Below, piece by piece: positions 9,770 through 18,608 of a stretch of 64,000 nucleotides of DNA. The notes beneath the pieces are model-generated. The model did not search any database, was not told where the DNA came from, and saw nothing but the letters and a program-made list of their open reading frames with translations. Source of the DNA: Rhizobiales bacterium 64-17 (lineage in GTDB: Bacteria; Pseudomonadota; Alphaproteobacteria; Rhizobiales; Xanthobacteraceae); contig MKWA01000009.1 of NCBI GenBank assembly GCA_001899285.1, positions 131,776-195,775 of the forward strand, given 5' to 3'. Each line of letters opens with the position of its first letter. The stretch's first letter is position 1. The position numbers were made by a program, and so were the translations under genes.

Positions 9770-10866
9770 GCGGCGATCCCGCCGCCGGTCGCCTGCCTGC
9801 GGCCGAACTCGGCCCAGACCCCGCCGTCGCCATCCCAGCTTCCCCGGCTCGCGGCCTTTGAATATTCCGTCGCCCGTTGCTCGAAGAAATTGGCGTGCTC
9901 GACGCCGTTGAGGATTTCCACCAGCCACGGCAGCGGGTGAGGCTTGATTTGCCGGTAACCACCCTCGGCGGTCTCGAAGTAGCCGAACACCGGGGTCAGC
10001 TTGAGTTGCGTCAGCCGCCAGTCGGCGACGTAGCGGACATAGGCGTGAATCTCCGCCGCCGTCATGCCCTCGATCCCGCCGAGCCCGAAGGCAAGATCGA
10101 CGAAATTCTCCTCGAGCTGCACCATCGTCCTGGCGACATCGATGATGTCGTCGCGCACCGAGTTTGTGACCGCGCCGGTCTCGCGATGCCATTCGTGGAA
10201 CAGCCTGATCAGGCCTTCGCAATGCAGGCTTTCGTCGCGCACCGACCAGCTGACGATCTGGCCCATGCCGTTCATCTTGTTGTGGCGCGGAAAGTTGAGC
10301 AGCATCGCGAAGCTGGCGAACAGCGCCATGCCCTCGGTGAAGGCACCGAACATCGCCAGCGTGCGCGCCACATCCGACACCGTATCGACGCCGAACTGGT
10401 GCATGTAGTCGGCCTTGGCGCGCATTTCCGAATAGTCCCGAAACGCCTCGAACTCCGTCTTCGGCATGCCGAGCGTCTTCAACAGCAGCGCATAGGCGTC
10501 GATGTGCACCGTCTCCATATTGGTGAAGGCGGCCATCATCATCTGCACAGTCAGCGGCTGGAAGATCGGGATATAGCGCTTGAGATAATTGTCGCCGACC
10601 TCGATGTCTGACTGCGTGAAGAACCGGAAGATCTGCGTCAGCAGCGCCCGCTCGTTTTCCGTGACCCGCTCGGACGCCCAGTCCTTGAGATCGCTCCCGA
10701 GCGGCACCTCCTCGCCCATCCAGTGCGTCTGCTGCTGACGCTTCCAGAATTCATAGGCCCAGGCATACCGATCGACATCGTAGGTGCCGGTGGCGTCAAG
10801 CAATCCGACCCGGCCTTTGCCGATCAGCGTGCGCGGATCGACGTGTCCCAAACCCGTCACTGACAT
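9748..10866 (-). CDS. nrdB: class Ia ribonucleotide reductase beta subunit
   Basis: Radical-generating small subunit, 372 residues, which with NrdA reduces ribonucleotides to deoxyribonucleotides. The diiron/tyrosyl-radical pattern is visible: METVHIDAYALLL supplies E-x2-H-x3-Y, so the radical Tyr is present, and SVRDESLHCEGL supplies the second Glu/His set. The start MSVTGLGHVDPRTL at 10866 overlaps the nrdA stop by 10 bases, giving translational coupling. The longer frame to 11058 lies inside nrdA and is not used. The pair is probably controlled by the cobalamin riboswitch upstream of nrdA. Confidence 0.93.
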   Translation of the reverse strand: MSVTGLGHVDPRTLIGKGRVGLLDATGTYDVDRYAWAYEFWKRQQQTHWMGEEVPLGSDLKDWASERVTENERALLTQIFRFFTQSDIEVGDNYLKRYIPIFQPLTVQMMMAAFTNMETVHIDAYALLLKTLGMPKTEFEAFRDYSEMRAKADYMHQFGVDTVSDVARTLAMFGAFTEGMALFASFAMLLNFPRHNKMNGMGQIVSWSVRDESLHCEGLIRLFHEWHRETGAVTNSVRDDIIDVARTMVQLEENFVDLAFGLGGIEGMTAAEIHAYVRYVADWRLTQLKLTPVFGYFETAEGGYRQIKPHPLPWLVEILNGVEHANFFEQRATEYSKAASRGSWDGDGGVWAEFGRRQATGGGIAAQREAGG

Positions 10867-12815
10867 GCGAGGCACTCCTCGTAATCGGTGCGGGCCGGCG
10901 CGGACAACACGTTCTCGGCATTCTCGGCGTTCGTGGTCTTTCCGGTCTTCTCCAACTGACCGGCGAAGCCCGCACGCGAGATCGACTTGGAGCGGCAGTA
11001 GTAGAGGCTCTTCACGCCGCGCTTCCACGCGCTCCAGTGCAACATGTGCAGATCCCACTTCTCGACATCTGCGGGAATGTAGAGATTGATCGACTGGCTC
11101 TGGCAGATGAACGGCGAACGGTCCGCCGCCAGTTCGACCACCCAGCGCTGATCAATCTCAAACGCGGTGCGATAGGTCGCGCGCTCGTGCTCGGTCAGCG
11201 CATCGAGATGCGCCACCGAGCCTTCATGCTCGATGATCGACTGCCAGACGTCCGGCGTGTCCATTCCCTTGGCGGCGAGCAATCGCGCGAGATGCGGGTT
11301 GCGCACCGAGATCGCGCCGGACAGCGTTTTGTGCGTGTAGATGTTGGCGGGGATCGGCTCGACGCAGGCGCTGGTGCCGCCACAGATGATGCTAATCGAC
11401 GCGGTCGGCGCGATCGCGATCTTGTGGCTGAACCGCGCCATCACGTTGCGCTCCAGCGCATCCGGGCACGGCCCGCGCTCGTGCGCCAGTTCCACCGAGG
11501 CGGCATCGGCGTCGCGGCGGATTTTCCGGAACATGGTCAGGTTGAACGACTTGGCCATCGCGCTTTCAAACGGGATGCCCTTCGCCTGCAGGAACGAGTG
11601 GAAGCCCATCACGCCAAGCCCGACCGAACGCTCGCGCAAAGCGGCATATTTCGCACGCTTCATGCCGTCCGGCGCCACCGTGATGAAATGCGTCAGCACG
11701 TTGTCGAGGAAACGCATCACGTCCTCGATGAAACCGGGCTTGTCCTTCCACTGGTCCCAGGTTTCGAGATTGAGCGACGACAGGCAACAGACCGCCGTGC
11801 GCTCCTCGTCGCGGTGGTCGAGGCCGGTCGGCAGCGTGATCTCGCTGCACAGATTGGACGTGGTGACTTTCAGCCCGAGTTCGCGCTGATGCTTCGGCAG
11901 CGCCCGGTTCACCGTGTCGATGAACAGCAGATAAGGCTCGCCGGTCTGCAACCGCGTTTCGAGGATGCGCTGCCACAGTTGCCGCGCATCGACCTCGCGC
12001 ACCACCTCGCCGCTTTTCGGACTGCGCAGCGGAAAACTCGTCCCGGCCCCAACCGCCTCCATGAATTCGTCGGTGACGTTGATGCCGTGATGCAGATTGA
12101 GGCTCTTGCGGTTGAAATCGCCCGATGCCTTGCGGATTTCGAGGAACTCCTCGATTTCCGGATGATGGATGTCGAGATAGACGGCGGCCGAGCCGCGTCG
12201 CAGCGAGCCCTGGCTAATCGCCAGCGTCAGCCCGTCCATCACATGGATGAACGGGATGATGCCCGACGTGACGCCGCCCTTCACCTTCTCGCCGAGCGAG
12301 CGCACGCGGCCCCAATAGGTGCCGATGCCGCCGCCGTTCGACGCCAGCCAGACATTCTCGTTCCAGGTGCCGACGATACCGTCGAGCGAGTCCGAAACGG
12401 AATTGAGGAAGCAGGAGATCGGCAAGCCGCGCGTCGTGCCGCCGTTCGAGAGAACAGGCGTCGCCGGCATGAACCAGAGTTGCGACATCGCGTCGTAAAG
12501 CCGATGCGCATGCGCCACATCGTCGGCGAAGGCGCAGGACACGCGGGCGAACATGTCCTGGAAGCTTTCGCCGTCGAGCAGATAGCGGTCGGTCAAGGTC
12601 ATCTTGCCGAACGCGGTCAGCAGGCCGTCGCGCGACCGGTCGAGTTTCAGATCGGACGGCTTCGGCTGTCCGCCGAGCGGCCCCGGCAGCGGCGCGGGAT
12701 GGCGCTCCGCCACCAGCCGCAATTCAGGTGGTGACGCTTTCGGCCCCGGAGATACCGGGACGGATTTGGTGGAGATCAGATCACCTTGGTGATCGAAGTC
12801 GTAGGACAGAGACAT
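10857..12815 (-). CDS. nrdA: ribonucleoside-diphosphate reductase alpha subunit, no ATP cone
   Basis: Catalytic large subunit, 652 residues. Active-site and radical-path elements are present: LPISCFLNSVSDSLDGI (first redox Cys), TSNLCSEITLPTG (thiyl-radical Cys), CCLSSLNLE (second redox Cys) and a C-terminal CLACQ tail for re-reduction by thioredoxin or glutaredoxin. The two Tyr near SLYYCRSKS fit the radical path. The N-terminal 60 residues are Pro-rich with no ATP-cone motif, so the overall dATP on/off switch seems absent. ATG 12815 (MSLSYDFDHQG) is chosen over an upstream extension because the extension runs into riboswitch leader sequence. It overlaps nrdB. Confidence 0.93.
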   Translation of the reverse strand: MSLSYDFDHQGDLISTKSVPVSPGPKASPPELRLVAERHPAPLPGPLGGQPKPSDLKLDRSRDGLLTAFGKMTLTDRYLLDGESFQDMFARVSCAFADDVAHAHRLYDAMSQLWFMPATPVLSNGGTTRGLPISCFLNSVSDSLDGIVGTWNENVWLASNGGGIGTYWGRVRSLGEKVKGGVTSGIIPFIHVMDGLTLAISQGSLRRGSAAVYLDIHHPEIEEFLEIRKASGDFNRKSLNLHHGINVTDEFMEAVGAGTSFPLRSPKSGEVVREVDARQLWQRILETRLQTGEPYLLFIDTVNRALPKHQRELGLKVTTSNLCSEITLPTGLDHRDEERTAVCCLSSLNLETWDQWKDKPGFIEDVMRFLDNVLTHFITVAPDGMKRAKYAALRERSVGLGVMGFHSFLQAKGIPFESAMAKSFNLTMFRKIRRDADAASVELAHERGPCPDALERNVMARFSHKIAIAPTASISIICGGTSACVEPIPANIYTHKTLSGAISVRNPHLARLLAAKGMDTPDVWQSIIEHEGSVAHLDALTEHERATYRTAFEIDQRWVVELAADRSPFICQSQSINLYIPADVEKWDLHMLHWSAWKRGVKSLYYCRSKSISRAGFAGQLEKTGKTTNAENAENVLSAPARTDYEECLACQ

Positions 12816-13150
12816 CAGCAACCCCGTGATGTGAGGGCTGAGGCCAATCGGACACTTGCGGGCGATCCGGACGGTCAGTCCGGCTGCAAGCGACCCGCGA
12901 GGCACCCCGCCCGAGGACGTTCATCGATCACGGCAGGTCTCCTGGCTCGCGGGTCGCAGCGGCTGTCGGTCTTCCCGGCGCATTCGCACCAGTGACGCTG
13001 ATGACAGCCGCTCGCCGCTGACAGTTGCGGGGGCAGCTCCGGCTTGGCCTTCTGGCCTGTGTCTGGCCGTCGGGCGTCCCGGATTCCCTCTTAGCTTCCC
13101 TTCCAGTCCCAGCCAAAATGACTAGGAATAGGTCGGAAAGACCGTGATGA
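12816..13150 (-). promoter_or_regulatory. cobalamin riboswitch and leader of nrdAB
   Basis: On the minus strand the leader carries the hallmark cobalamin-aptamer blocks in order: GGGAAGCTAAGAGGGAATCC near 13100-13080, GCTGCCCCCGCAACTGTCAG near 13040-13018, GTCACTGG near 13000, CCGGGAAGACC, and GCCAGGAGACCTGCC ending near 12930. The aptamer spans about 13114-12928. In the expression platform, GCGACCCGCGAG (12957-12946, overlapping the aptamer) is perfectly complementary to CTCGCGGGTCGC (12901-12890), and a CCGGAC/GTCCGG hairpin lies at 12867-12883. High B12 should switch off this B12-independent enzyme, as known for class Ia nrd operons in Streptomyces. Confidence 0.93.
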
Positions 13151-13187
13151 CCTATATATAGGGGGCCAGCATTACGGATTCGTCAAG
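13151..13187 (-). promoter_or_regulatory. candidate promoter of the nrdAB leader
   Basis: Minus-strand TTGACG at 13186-13181 is followed after 18-20 bases by an alternating CCTATA/TATATA stretch (13162-13153), giving a sigma-70-like promoter with a long spacer. The start site would fall near 13145, just before the riboswitch aptamer. Upstream of it the divergent dehydrogenase gene begins at 13384. Confidence 0.5.
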
Positions 13188-13383
13188 CCCGCTTCCCCGC
13201 AAATCCCGAAAATCACACCCCCTCGGGATCGGAAATCCGACACGGCAACCGCATGAAAAGCCAACCGGGGAGACCTTCCGGATTGTGCTTAGGAACCTCC
13301 GGCGCGCTGTGCGAGAAATGACGCACCGTCCCTGTCGGCGGCGACGACCTCCGTAACACTCCCTTGCAGACCGGAAGATCCCC

Positions 13384-14340
13384 ATGGCCAAGCTTCGCGC
13401 AGCGATCCTCGACGACTATCAGAATGTGGCCCTGCGGCTCGCCGACTGGAGCGCGCTTCCCGGCGTCGACATTCAGGTCTTTACCGAACCGTTTGCCAGC
13501 CCGCAGGCGGCGATCGCGGCACTCAAGGATTTCGAGATCGTCGTCGGCATGCGCGAGCGCACGCCGTTTCCCCGCGCGACCATCGCCGCGCTGCCGAAGC
13601 TGAAACTGCTGATCACTACCGGGGCCAAGAACAACTCGTTCGATCTCAAGGCCGCCGCCGAACACGGCGTCACCGTCTGCGGCACCGGCACGGTCGGCGC
13701 GCCGACCGTCGGCATCGCCTTCGGACTGATGCTGGAGCTGACGCGCCGCATCGGCTTCGAGAACCAGCGGATGAAAGCCGGCGAGCCATGGCAGGTGACC
13801 GTCGGCCGCGATCTCGAAGGGCTGACGCTGGGCGTGGTCGGTTTCGGCAAGCTCGGCCATCGCGTCGCCAGCGTCGCGCAGGCGTTCGGCATGAAGGTGA
13901 CCGCCTGGAGCCAGAACCTGAAGCCCGAGGACGCGGAGAAGGCCGGCGTCGGCTACGCCACCAAGGAGGCGCTGTTCCGCGAGGCCGATATCGTCACGAT
14001 TCACTACGCGCTGTCAGACCGCTCGCGCGGCGTGGTCGGCGCCGCCGATCTCGGCCGGATGAAGCGCGACGCCTGTCTGATCAATACCGCGCGCGGGCCG
14101 CTGGTGGATGAGGCTGCGTTGCTCGCGGTGCTGCGGGACAAGAGAATCGCCGGCGCCGGGCTCGACGTGTTCGACGTGGAGCCGCTGCCGGTGGACCACC
14201 CGTTCCGCTCACTCGACAATGTCGTGCTGACGCCGCATCTCGGCTACGTCAGCGAGCAGAACTATCGCGTCTATTTCCGCGACATCGTCGAGGATATTCG
14301 GGCGTTCGTGGATGGAAAGCCGGTGCGGGTGATTTCGTAG
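13384..14340 (+). CDS. D-2-hydroxyacid dehydrogenase family protein
   Basis: NAD(P)-dependent oxidoreductase of 318 residues, cytoplasmic. It has the split catalytic domain around a Rossmann fold: VVGFGKLGHRVA gives GxGxxG (about 152-157), and the catalytic triad is in NTARGPLVDE (Arg), DVEPLP (Glu) and TPHLGY (His). The substrate (glyoxylate, phosphoglycerate-like or another 2-keto acid) cannot be told from the motif set. It stands alone, divergent from nrdA, and is followed by a dispersed palindromic element. ATG 13384 follows a GGAAGATCCCC stretch. Confidence 0.85.
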   Translation: MAKLRAAILDDYQNVALRLADWSALPGVDIQVFTEPFASPQAAIAALKDFEIVVGMRERTPFPRATIAALPKLKLLITTGAKNNSFDLKAAAEHGVTVCGTGTVGAPTVGIAFGLMLELTRRIGFENQRMKAGEPWQVTVGRDLEGLTLGVVGFGKLGHRVASVAQAFGMKVTAWSQNLKPEDAEKAGVGYATKEALFREADIVTIHYALSDRSRGVVGAADLGRMKRDACLINTARGPLVDEAALLAVLRDKRIAGAGLDVFDVEPLPVDHPFRSLDNVVLTPHLGYVSEQNYRVYFRDIVEDIRAFVDGKPVRVIS

Positions 14341-14365
14341 GCGGCATTATCTCGGCCCTTGCGAT

Positions 14366-14456
14366 CGTCATGGCCGGACTTGTTCCGGCCATCCACGCCT
14401 TACTTTTCTGCACACAAAGCAAGACGTGGATGCCCGCGACAAGCGCGGGCATGACG
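14366..14456. repeat. dispersed palindromic repeat, copy 1
   Basis: A 91-base element with two hairpins: ATGGCCGGACTTGTTCCGGCCAT at the left and ATGCCCGCG-acaag-CGCGGGCAT at the right, joined by ATCCACGCC...GACGTGGAT. It is the same element, in reverse orientation, as 20823-20912. Such GTCATG-bounded double hairpins are common non-coding repeats in Bradyrhizobium-type genomes. It lies between the 3' ends of the dehydrogenase and amidohydrolase genes. Confidence 0.85.
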
Positions 14457-14469
14457 GCTGCACTTTGCC

Positions 14470-15420
14470 TCACACCCCCAACAACTTCGCCGCGTTGTTG
14501 AAGGCCACATCGGCGCGCACGCCTTCATCGAGCGGCACGGTATCCATGAAGTGGCACGCCTCGCGTGCGTCCTCGAACGGGAAGTCGGCCGAGAACATCA
14601 CCCGGTCGCGGCCGAGCGCGGCGAGCGCGCAATCGAGCGGCTCCTTGGAATACATGCCGGAGATCGTCACCCAGATATTGTCCTTGATGTATTGCGACGG
14701 TTCGCGGCCGAGCTTGACGTTGTAGAGCTTGGCGCGGCTGTCGAACCGCCACAGCAGGAACGGCAGGGTCTCTCCGGTGTGGCCGAGCGCGAATTTCGCC
14801 TTCGGGAAACGGTCGAACAATCCGCTGAACACGAGCCGCAGCGCGTGCGAGCCGGTCTCCACGCCCCAGCCCCAGGTGGCGCGCTGCAACGACTTGTAGC
14901 CGGCGAGCGCCGGATAGACCGCTTCCGGATCGGCCGGATGCAGATAGACCACCGCGCCGAGCGCCTCGGCGCGCTCCCAGAACGGATAAAGCGCCGGATC
15001 GTCAAGATAGCGGCCGTGGGTCTGGCCGTTGATCATCGCGCCGCGGAACCGGTAGTCGCGCATGCAGCGCTCGAGCTCGTCGGCCGCGGCCTTCGCATCC
15101 TGCATCGGCAGATGCGCGAAGCCGGAATAGCGGTCCGGACGCTTCGTCACTTCGTTGCCGAGAAAATCGTTGGACGCGCGCGCGTTGCGGATCGCGGTCG
15201 CGGTATCGCGCTCTGCCTGCACGCCGGGACCGGACGCGGCGAGCACGCAATGCGCAAGACCGCATTCATCCATCAGCTTCAGCCGCTGCTCGCCGAAATC
15301 CGACAGCGCGGCGATCAGCTTTTCCACGAACGGCGCCGGAACCTCCGACATGGTCGGCCGCCAGTAATCAAACGTGGCCGGGTCGATGAAATGCTCTTCG
15401 AGCGCAATCTTGCGAACCAT
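14470..15420 (-). CDS. amidohydrolase-family decarboxylase/hydrolase
   Basis: A 316-residue TIM-barrel amidohydrolase 2 protein related to gamma-resorcylate, dihydroxybenzoate and ACMS decarboxylases. Metal-site candidates are the N-terminal IALEEHF, VYLHPADPE in the middle, GHTGETLPFLLWRFDSR and the late FSADFPFED Asp. Most such enzymes are metal-dependent and act on aromatic or cyclic carboxylates. The gene is divergent from an IclR regulator and sits beside cyclase, cupin, SDR and hydroxyacyl-CoA dehydrogenase genes, suggesting a role in degrading an aromatic or alicyclic acid. The exact substrate is unknown. Confidence 0.85.
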   Translation of the reverse strand: MVRKIALEEHFIDPATFDYWRPTMSEVPAPFVEKLIAALSDFGEQRLKLMDECGLAHCVLAASGPGVQAERDTATAIRNARASNDFLGNEVTKRPDRYSGFAHLPMQDAKAAADELERCMRDYRFRGAMINGQTHGRYLDDPALYPFWERAEALGAVVYLHPADPEAVYPALAGYKSLQRATWGWGVETGSHALRLVFSGLFDRFPKAKFALGHTGETLPFLLWRFDSRAKLYNVKLGREPSQYIKDNIWVTISGMYSKEPLDCALAALGRDRVMFSADFPFEDAREACHFMDTVPLDEGVRADVAFNNAAKLLGV

Positions 15421-15555
15421 CGGGTGTCCTCCGGACTTTCACTCTCGCGGTTATAGCCGCTGTTCCACCACCTCTTTGGCGAGGGGCTTGCCTGTACCAT
15501 TCCATGGGTTAAGCTGTCCCACAATACAAACATAATAAAACAGGGTGGAAACAGG
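15421..15555. promoter_or_regulatory. divergent promoter region with candidate IclR sites
   Basis: The 135 bases between the amidohydrolase and iclR-type genes contain related half-sites: CTGTTCCACC near 15460-15469, CTGTCCCACAA near 15514, and the inverse GGGTGGAAACAG at 15543-15554 directly before the regulator's ATG. The arrangement suits a regulator that controls both divergent genes. It is a by-eye pattern; no binding site is documented. Confidence 0.4.
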
Positions 15556-16341
15556 ATGCGGCCGTCACGGGACGCGAAGCTTCAAGTCAGCGAAAACAGT
15601 CAGGTTCAGGTGATCGCGCGCGCCGCCTGCATCCTGCGGGCGCTGGAGGATGAGACCCATGGTCTCAGCCTCGGCCAGATCGCGCAACGTGTCGGGCTGG
15701 CCCGCTCTACGGTGCAGCGGATCGTCGCCGCGCTGGAAGGCGAAAAACTTTTGATCGCCGCGACACCGAACGGCCGCGTGCGCCTCGGCCCGGCGATCCT
15801 GCGGCTCGCCGCCTCAGTGCGCAGCGACTTCGTGCATCAGGCGCGGCCATTCCTGACGCGGCTGTCGCAGGAGCTGCAGGAGACGGTCGATCTCGCCACG
15901 GTGAAGAAGGATCATCTGATCTTCATCGATCAGGTGGTCGGCTCGCAGCGCCTGCGCACCGAAGCCGCGGTCGGCGAGACCTTTCCCCTGCACTGCACGG
16001 CGAACGGCAAAGCCTATCTCGCCAAGCTGACCAACGAGCAGGTCGAGGCGCTGATCGGCCGCGACTATGCCGAACGGACGCCAAAGACCATCACGCGGCT
16101 CGATCCGCTGCTCGCTGAACTCGCGACCATCCGCAAGATCGGCGTCGCGTTCGACCGCGAGGAACACACGCTCGGCATCAGCGCCGTCGGCGTTGCGATG
16201 CACGATCCGCTCGGCAATCCGGTGGCGATCTCGGTGCCGGTGCCGACGCCGCGCTTCGTCAACCGCCAGACGCAGATCGCCGAACGGCTGATGGCGACCA
16301 AGCGCGCGCTGCTCGCGCAACTCAACGCCAAGGCGGCCTAG
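15556..16341 (+). CDS. IclR family transcriptional regulator
   Basis: DNA-binding regulator of 261 residues. The N-terminal winged helix-turn-helix (about 20-80) has LSLGQIAQRVGLARSTVQRI, and the C-terminal IclR effector domain includes HCTANGKAYLAKL and EEHTLGISAVGVAMHD. It probably senses a small carboxylic or aromatic compound and controls the divergent amidohydrolase gene and the downstream cyclase-cupin genes. ATG 15556 is followed by a Lys/Ser-rich lead. Candidate operator half-sites lie directly upstream. Confidence 0.9.
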   Translation: MRPSRDAKLQVSENSQVQVIARAACILRALEDETHGLSLGQIAQRVGLARSTVQRIVAALEGEKLLIAATPNGRVRLGPAILRLAASVRSDFVHQARPFLTRLSQELQETVDLATVKKDHLIFIDQVVGSQRLRTEAAVGETFPLHCTANGKAYLAKLTNEQVEALIGRDYAERTPKTITRLDPLLAELATIRKIGVAFDREEHTLGISAVGVAMHDPLGNPVAISVPVPTPRFVNRQTQIAERLMATKRALLAQLNAKAA

Positions 16342-16421
16342 TTGGCCGCCTGACCGGCGACAGCCGCACTCCGCCGCCCGCGCGGCGGCCACATCGATCA
16401 CCATTCAAGGGAGTAAACCGC

Positions 16422-17267
16422 ATGGCCAAGAAAATCCGCGGCATCATGTTCGAGGAAAACCTCAAGAACGACATGGGGCTCGAATTCTACAATCTCTCGC
16501 ACCGGTTCGGTTACCAGTCGCCGAACTGGCCGTATTTCGAGGACGTGAAGATCGAGCGCATCCACTACATGGCGAAGTCGGGCGTGCTGTCGCAGCGCAT
16601 CACCACCTCGATGCACAACACCACGCATATCGACGCGCCGGCGCATGTGGTCGAGGGTACGCCGTTCATCGACGAGGTGCCGCTGCCGCACTTCTTCGGC
16701 TCCGGCATCGTCGTCTCGATCCCGAAGAAGCAGTGGGAGCCGATCACCTATGACGATCTGGAGAAAGCCGCCGGCAAGATCGTGCGGCCGCGCGACGTCG
16801 TCATCGTCAACACCGGCTGGCATCACAAATACGAGGACAGCGAGGACTATTTCTGCCGCGCGCCCGGATTCGTGAAGTCGGCCGGCGAATGGTTCGTCGA
16901 GAAGAAGGTGAAGGTGGTCGGCCACGACACGCAGGCGAACGACCACCCGCTCGCCACCGCGATCGGCCCGCAACGCAACGGCCCGCTGCATCCGCATCTC
17001 GAAAAGGAATATTTCGAGTGGTCCGGCGGCCGCAACTGGAAGGACGACTTCCCGGAATGGGAGCCGGTGCACCGCATCCTGTTCAAGAACGGCATCCTCG
17101 GCATCGAGAATATCGGCGGCGATCTCGACAAGGTCACCGGGCGGCGCTGCACCTTCGCGTTCTTCCCGTGGAACTGGGATCGCGGCGACGGCTGCATCAT
17201 CCGCCTCGTGGCGATGGCCGACCCGAGCGGCAAGTATCGCATCGAGAGCGGCAAGAAGTTTGCTTGA
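16422..17267 (+). CDS. cyclase family protein (kynurenine-formamidase-like)
   Basis: A 281-residue metal-dependent hydrolase of the cyclase/KynB family. The metal-binding signature is SMHNTTHIDAPAHVVEG (H-x3-H-x-D-x3-H), followed by a GHDTQANDHPLA segment carrying further His/Asp residues. Family members hydrolyse formamides, lactones or cyclic imides. GTAAACCGC precedes ATG 16422, with GGGAG a few bases earlier. It is first of a same-strand pair with the cupin gene 12 bases downstream. The context suggests a ring-cleavage or lactone hydrolysis step, but the substrate is unknown. Confidence 0.88.
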   Translation: MAKKIRGIMFEENLKNDMGLEFYNLSHRFGYQSPNWPYFEDVKIERIHYMAKSGVLSQRITTSMHNTTHIDAPAHVVEGTPFIDEVPLPHFFGSGIVVSIPKKQWEPITYDDLEKAAGKIVRPRDVVIVNTGWHHKYEDSEDYFCRAPGFVKSAGEWFVEKKVKVVGHDTQANDHPLATAIGPQRNGPLHPHLEKEYFEWSGGRNWKDDFPEWEPVHRILFKNGILGIENIGGDLDKVTGRRCTFAFFPWNWDRGDGCIIRLVAMADPSGKYRIESGKKFA

Positions 17268-17279
17268 GGAGCACGCGCC

Positions 17280-17621
17280 ATGATCGTCCGCAAATTCTCC
17301 GAGGCGAAGCCCTACGACGCGCCGAACCACCGCGACTACAAATCGTTTCGCGTGTTCGGCGCCGAGATGGGCGGCTCGCAAGCCCTCGTGTTCGGCATCT
17401 CGCATTTTCTGCCCGGCGGTGGTGCCGGCCCGGACGCCTCACCGCCGGAGAAAATCTATTACGTACTGGCCGGCGAACTGACAGTGATCGCCGGCGGCAA
17501 GGAGCAGGTCATCAAGCAAGGAGACAGTTGCTACATCGCGCCGAATGAAAGCCGCGAGATCATCAATCGCGGCCATGAGGTCTGCACCATCGCGGTGGCG
17601 GTGGCGGCACCGCCCAAATGA
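17280..17621 (+). CDS. cupin domain protein
   Basis: A 113-residue single cupin barrel. Motif 1 is degenerate (GGGAGPDASPPEKIYYVLAGE, with no His pair), and motif 2 is weak (GDSCYIAPNESREIINRG). Without the usual His ligands, metal binding is doubtful, so it may bind or isomerise a small molecule or act with the cyclase. The gene has GAGGAG before ATG and is tightly linked to the cyclase gene. A dispersed palindrome follows it. Confidence 0.85.
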   Translation: MIVRKFSEAKPYDAPNHRDYKSFRVFGAEMGGSQALVFGISHFLPGGGAGPDASPPEKIYYVLAGELTVIAGGKEQVIKQGDSCYIAPNESREIINRGHEVCTIAVAVAAPPK

Positions 17622-17640
17622 AGTTGAAGTGAAGAAGCTT

Positions 17641-17762
17641 CCCTCGCCCCGCGCCAGCGGGGAGAGGGTGGCGAACTGTGAAACAGTGAGCCGGGTGAGG
17701 GGCAAGTTTCCTGCCTCTTCCGGCCCCTCACCCCGACCCTCTCCCCGCATGCGGGGAGAGGG
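17641..17762. repeat. dispersed palindromic element (CCCTCTCCCCGC type)
   Basis: A 122-base non-coding element bounded by CCCTCGCCCCGC and GCGGGGAGAGGG. It has hairpins at both ends (CCCCGCgccaGCGGGG at the left, CTCTCCCCGCATGCGGGGAGAG at the right) and inner CCCTCACC/GGTGAGGGG arms. Elements of this sequence type are scattered through many alphaproteobacterial genomes. It separates the cupin gene from the SDR gene and may act as a processing or attenuating structure. Confidence 0.8.
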
Positions 17763-17788
17763 AGCGCACCGAGTCAAAGGGTAGAACC

Positions 17789-18607
17789 ATGTCCGACGCC
17801 TTCCTGAAAAATCCGCTGTCGCTGTTCGACGTCAAGGGACAGACCGCCATCGTCACCGGCGCGTCGGGCGCGTTCGGCGCGCTCGCCGCGAAGGTGCTGG
17901 CCGGCGCCGGCGCCAACGTCGTGATCGCCGCCGGCAAGGCGGACGAACTGAAACAGGTTGCGGCGGAATGCGCCGCGCTTGGCGGCGGCAAGGTCGAGAC
18001 CGCGGCACTGCGACCCTCCTCCGAGGCGAACTGCGACAAGATCGTCGACGCCGCGGTCAAGGCGTTCGGCCGCGTCGATATCCTCGTCGTCGGCTCCGGC
18101 AAGAACGACGTGGCGAAGATCACGGAGATGGCGCCGGAGCGCTTCCTCGACGTGATGGACGCCAACGTCACGCAGTCCTGGCTGATGGCGCGCGCCGCCG
18201 GCAAACAAATGTTGAAGCAAGGCAAGGATGGCAAGACCAGCGGCAAGATCGTGCTGATGTCCTCGGCGCGCGGCCTGCTCGGCCATCCGGCCGGCTACAC
18301 CGCCTATTGCGCCTCGAAGTCGGCCGTGGACGGCATCACCAAGGCGCTCGGCTGCGAATGGGGCGACACCGGCATCACCGTGAATGCCATCGCGCCGACC
18401 GTGTTCCGCTCCGCGCTCACCGCGTGGATGTACGAGGACACCGAGAAAGCGCGCGACGTGCGCAAGGGCTTCCTTGCCCGCGTGCCGAAAGCGCGCCTCG
18501 GCGAACCGGCGGACCTTGCCGGCCCGCTCCTGTTCCTCGCCTCGCGCGCGTCGGATTTCTACACCGGCCACATTCTCTACGCGGACGGCGGCTACACGGC
18601 AGGGTGA
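17789..18607 (+). CDS. SDR family oxidoreductase
   Basis: Classical short-chain dehydrogenase, 272 residues, cytoplasmic. The cofactor site is TGASGAFGALAA (about 23-30), the catalytic Ser is in VLMSSARG, and the YCASK motif gives catalytic Tyr and Lys. The C-terminal YADGGYTAG closes the fold. It probably oxidises a hydroxyl intermediate to a ketone. It is followed after one base by the hydroxyacyl-CoA dehydrogenase gene, so the two are co-transcribed. Confidence 0.9.
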   Translation: MSDAFLKNPLSLFDVKGQTAIVTGASGAFGALAAKVLAGAGANVVIAAGKADELKQVAAECAALGGGKVETAALRPSSEANCDKIVDAAVKAFGRVDILVVGSGKNDVAKITEMAPERFLDVMDANVTQSWLMARAAGKQMLKQGKDGKTSGKIVLMSSARGLLGHPAGYTAYCASKSAVDGITKALGCEWGDTGITVNAIAPTVFRSALTAWMYEDTEKARDVRKGFLARVPKARLGEPADLAGPLLFLASRASDFYTGHILYADGGYTAG

Positions 18608-18608
18608 C

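Noticed and set aside
11037-12734. 565-codon plus-strand open frame
   Set aside because: Antisense to nrdA; no domain features.
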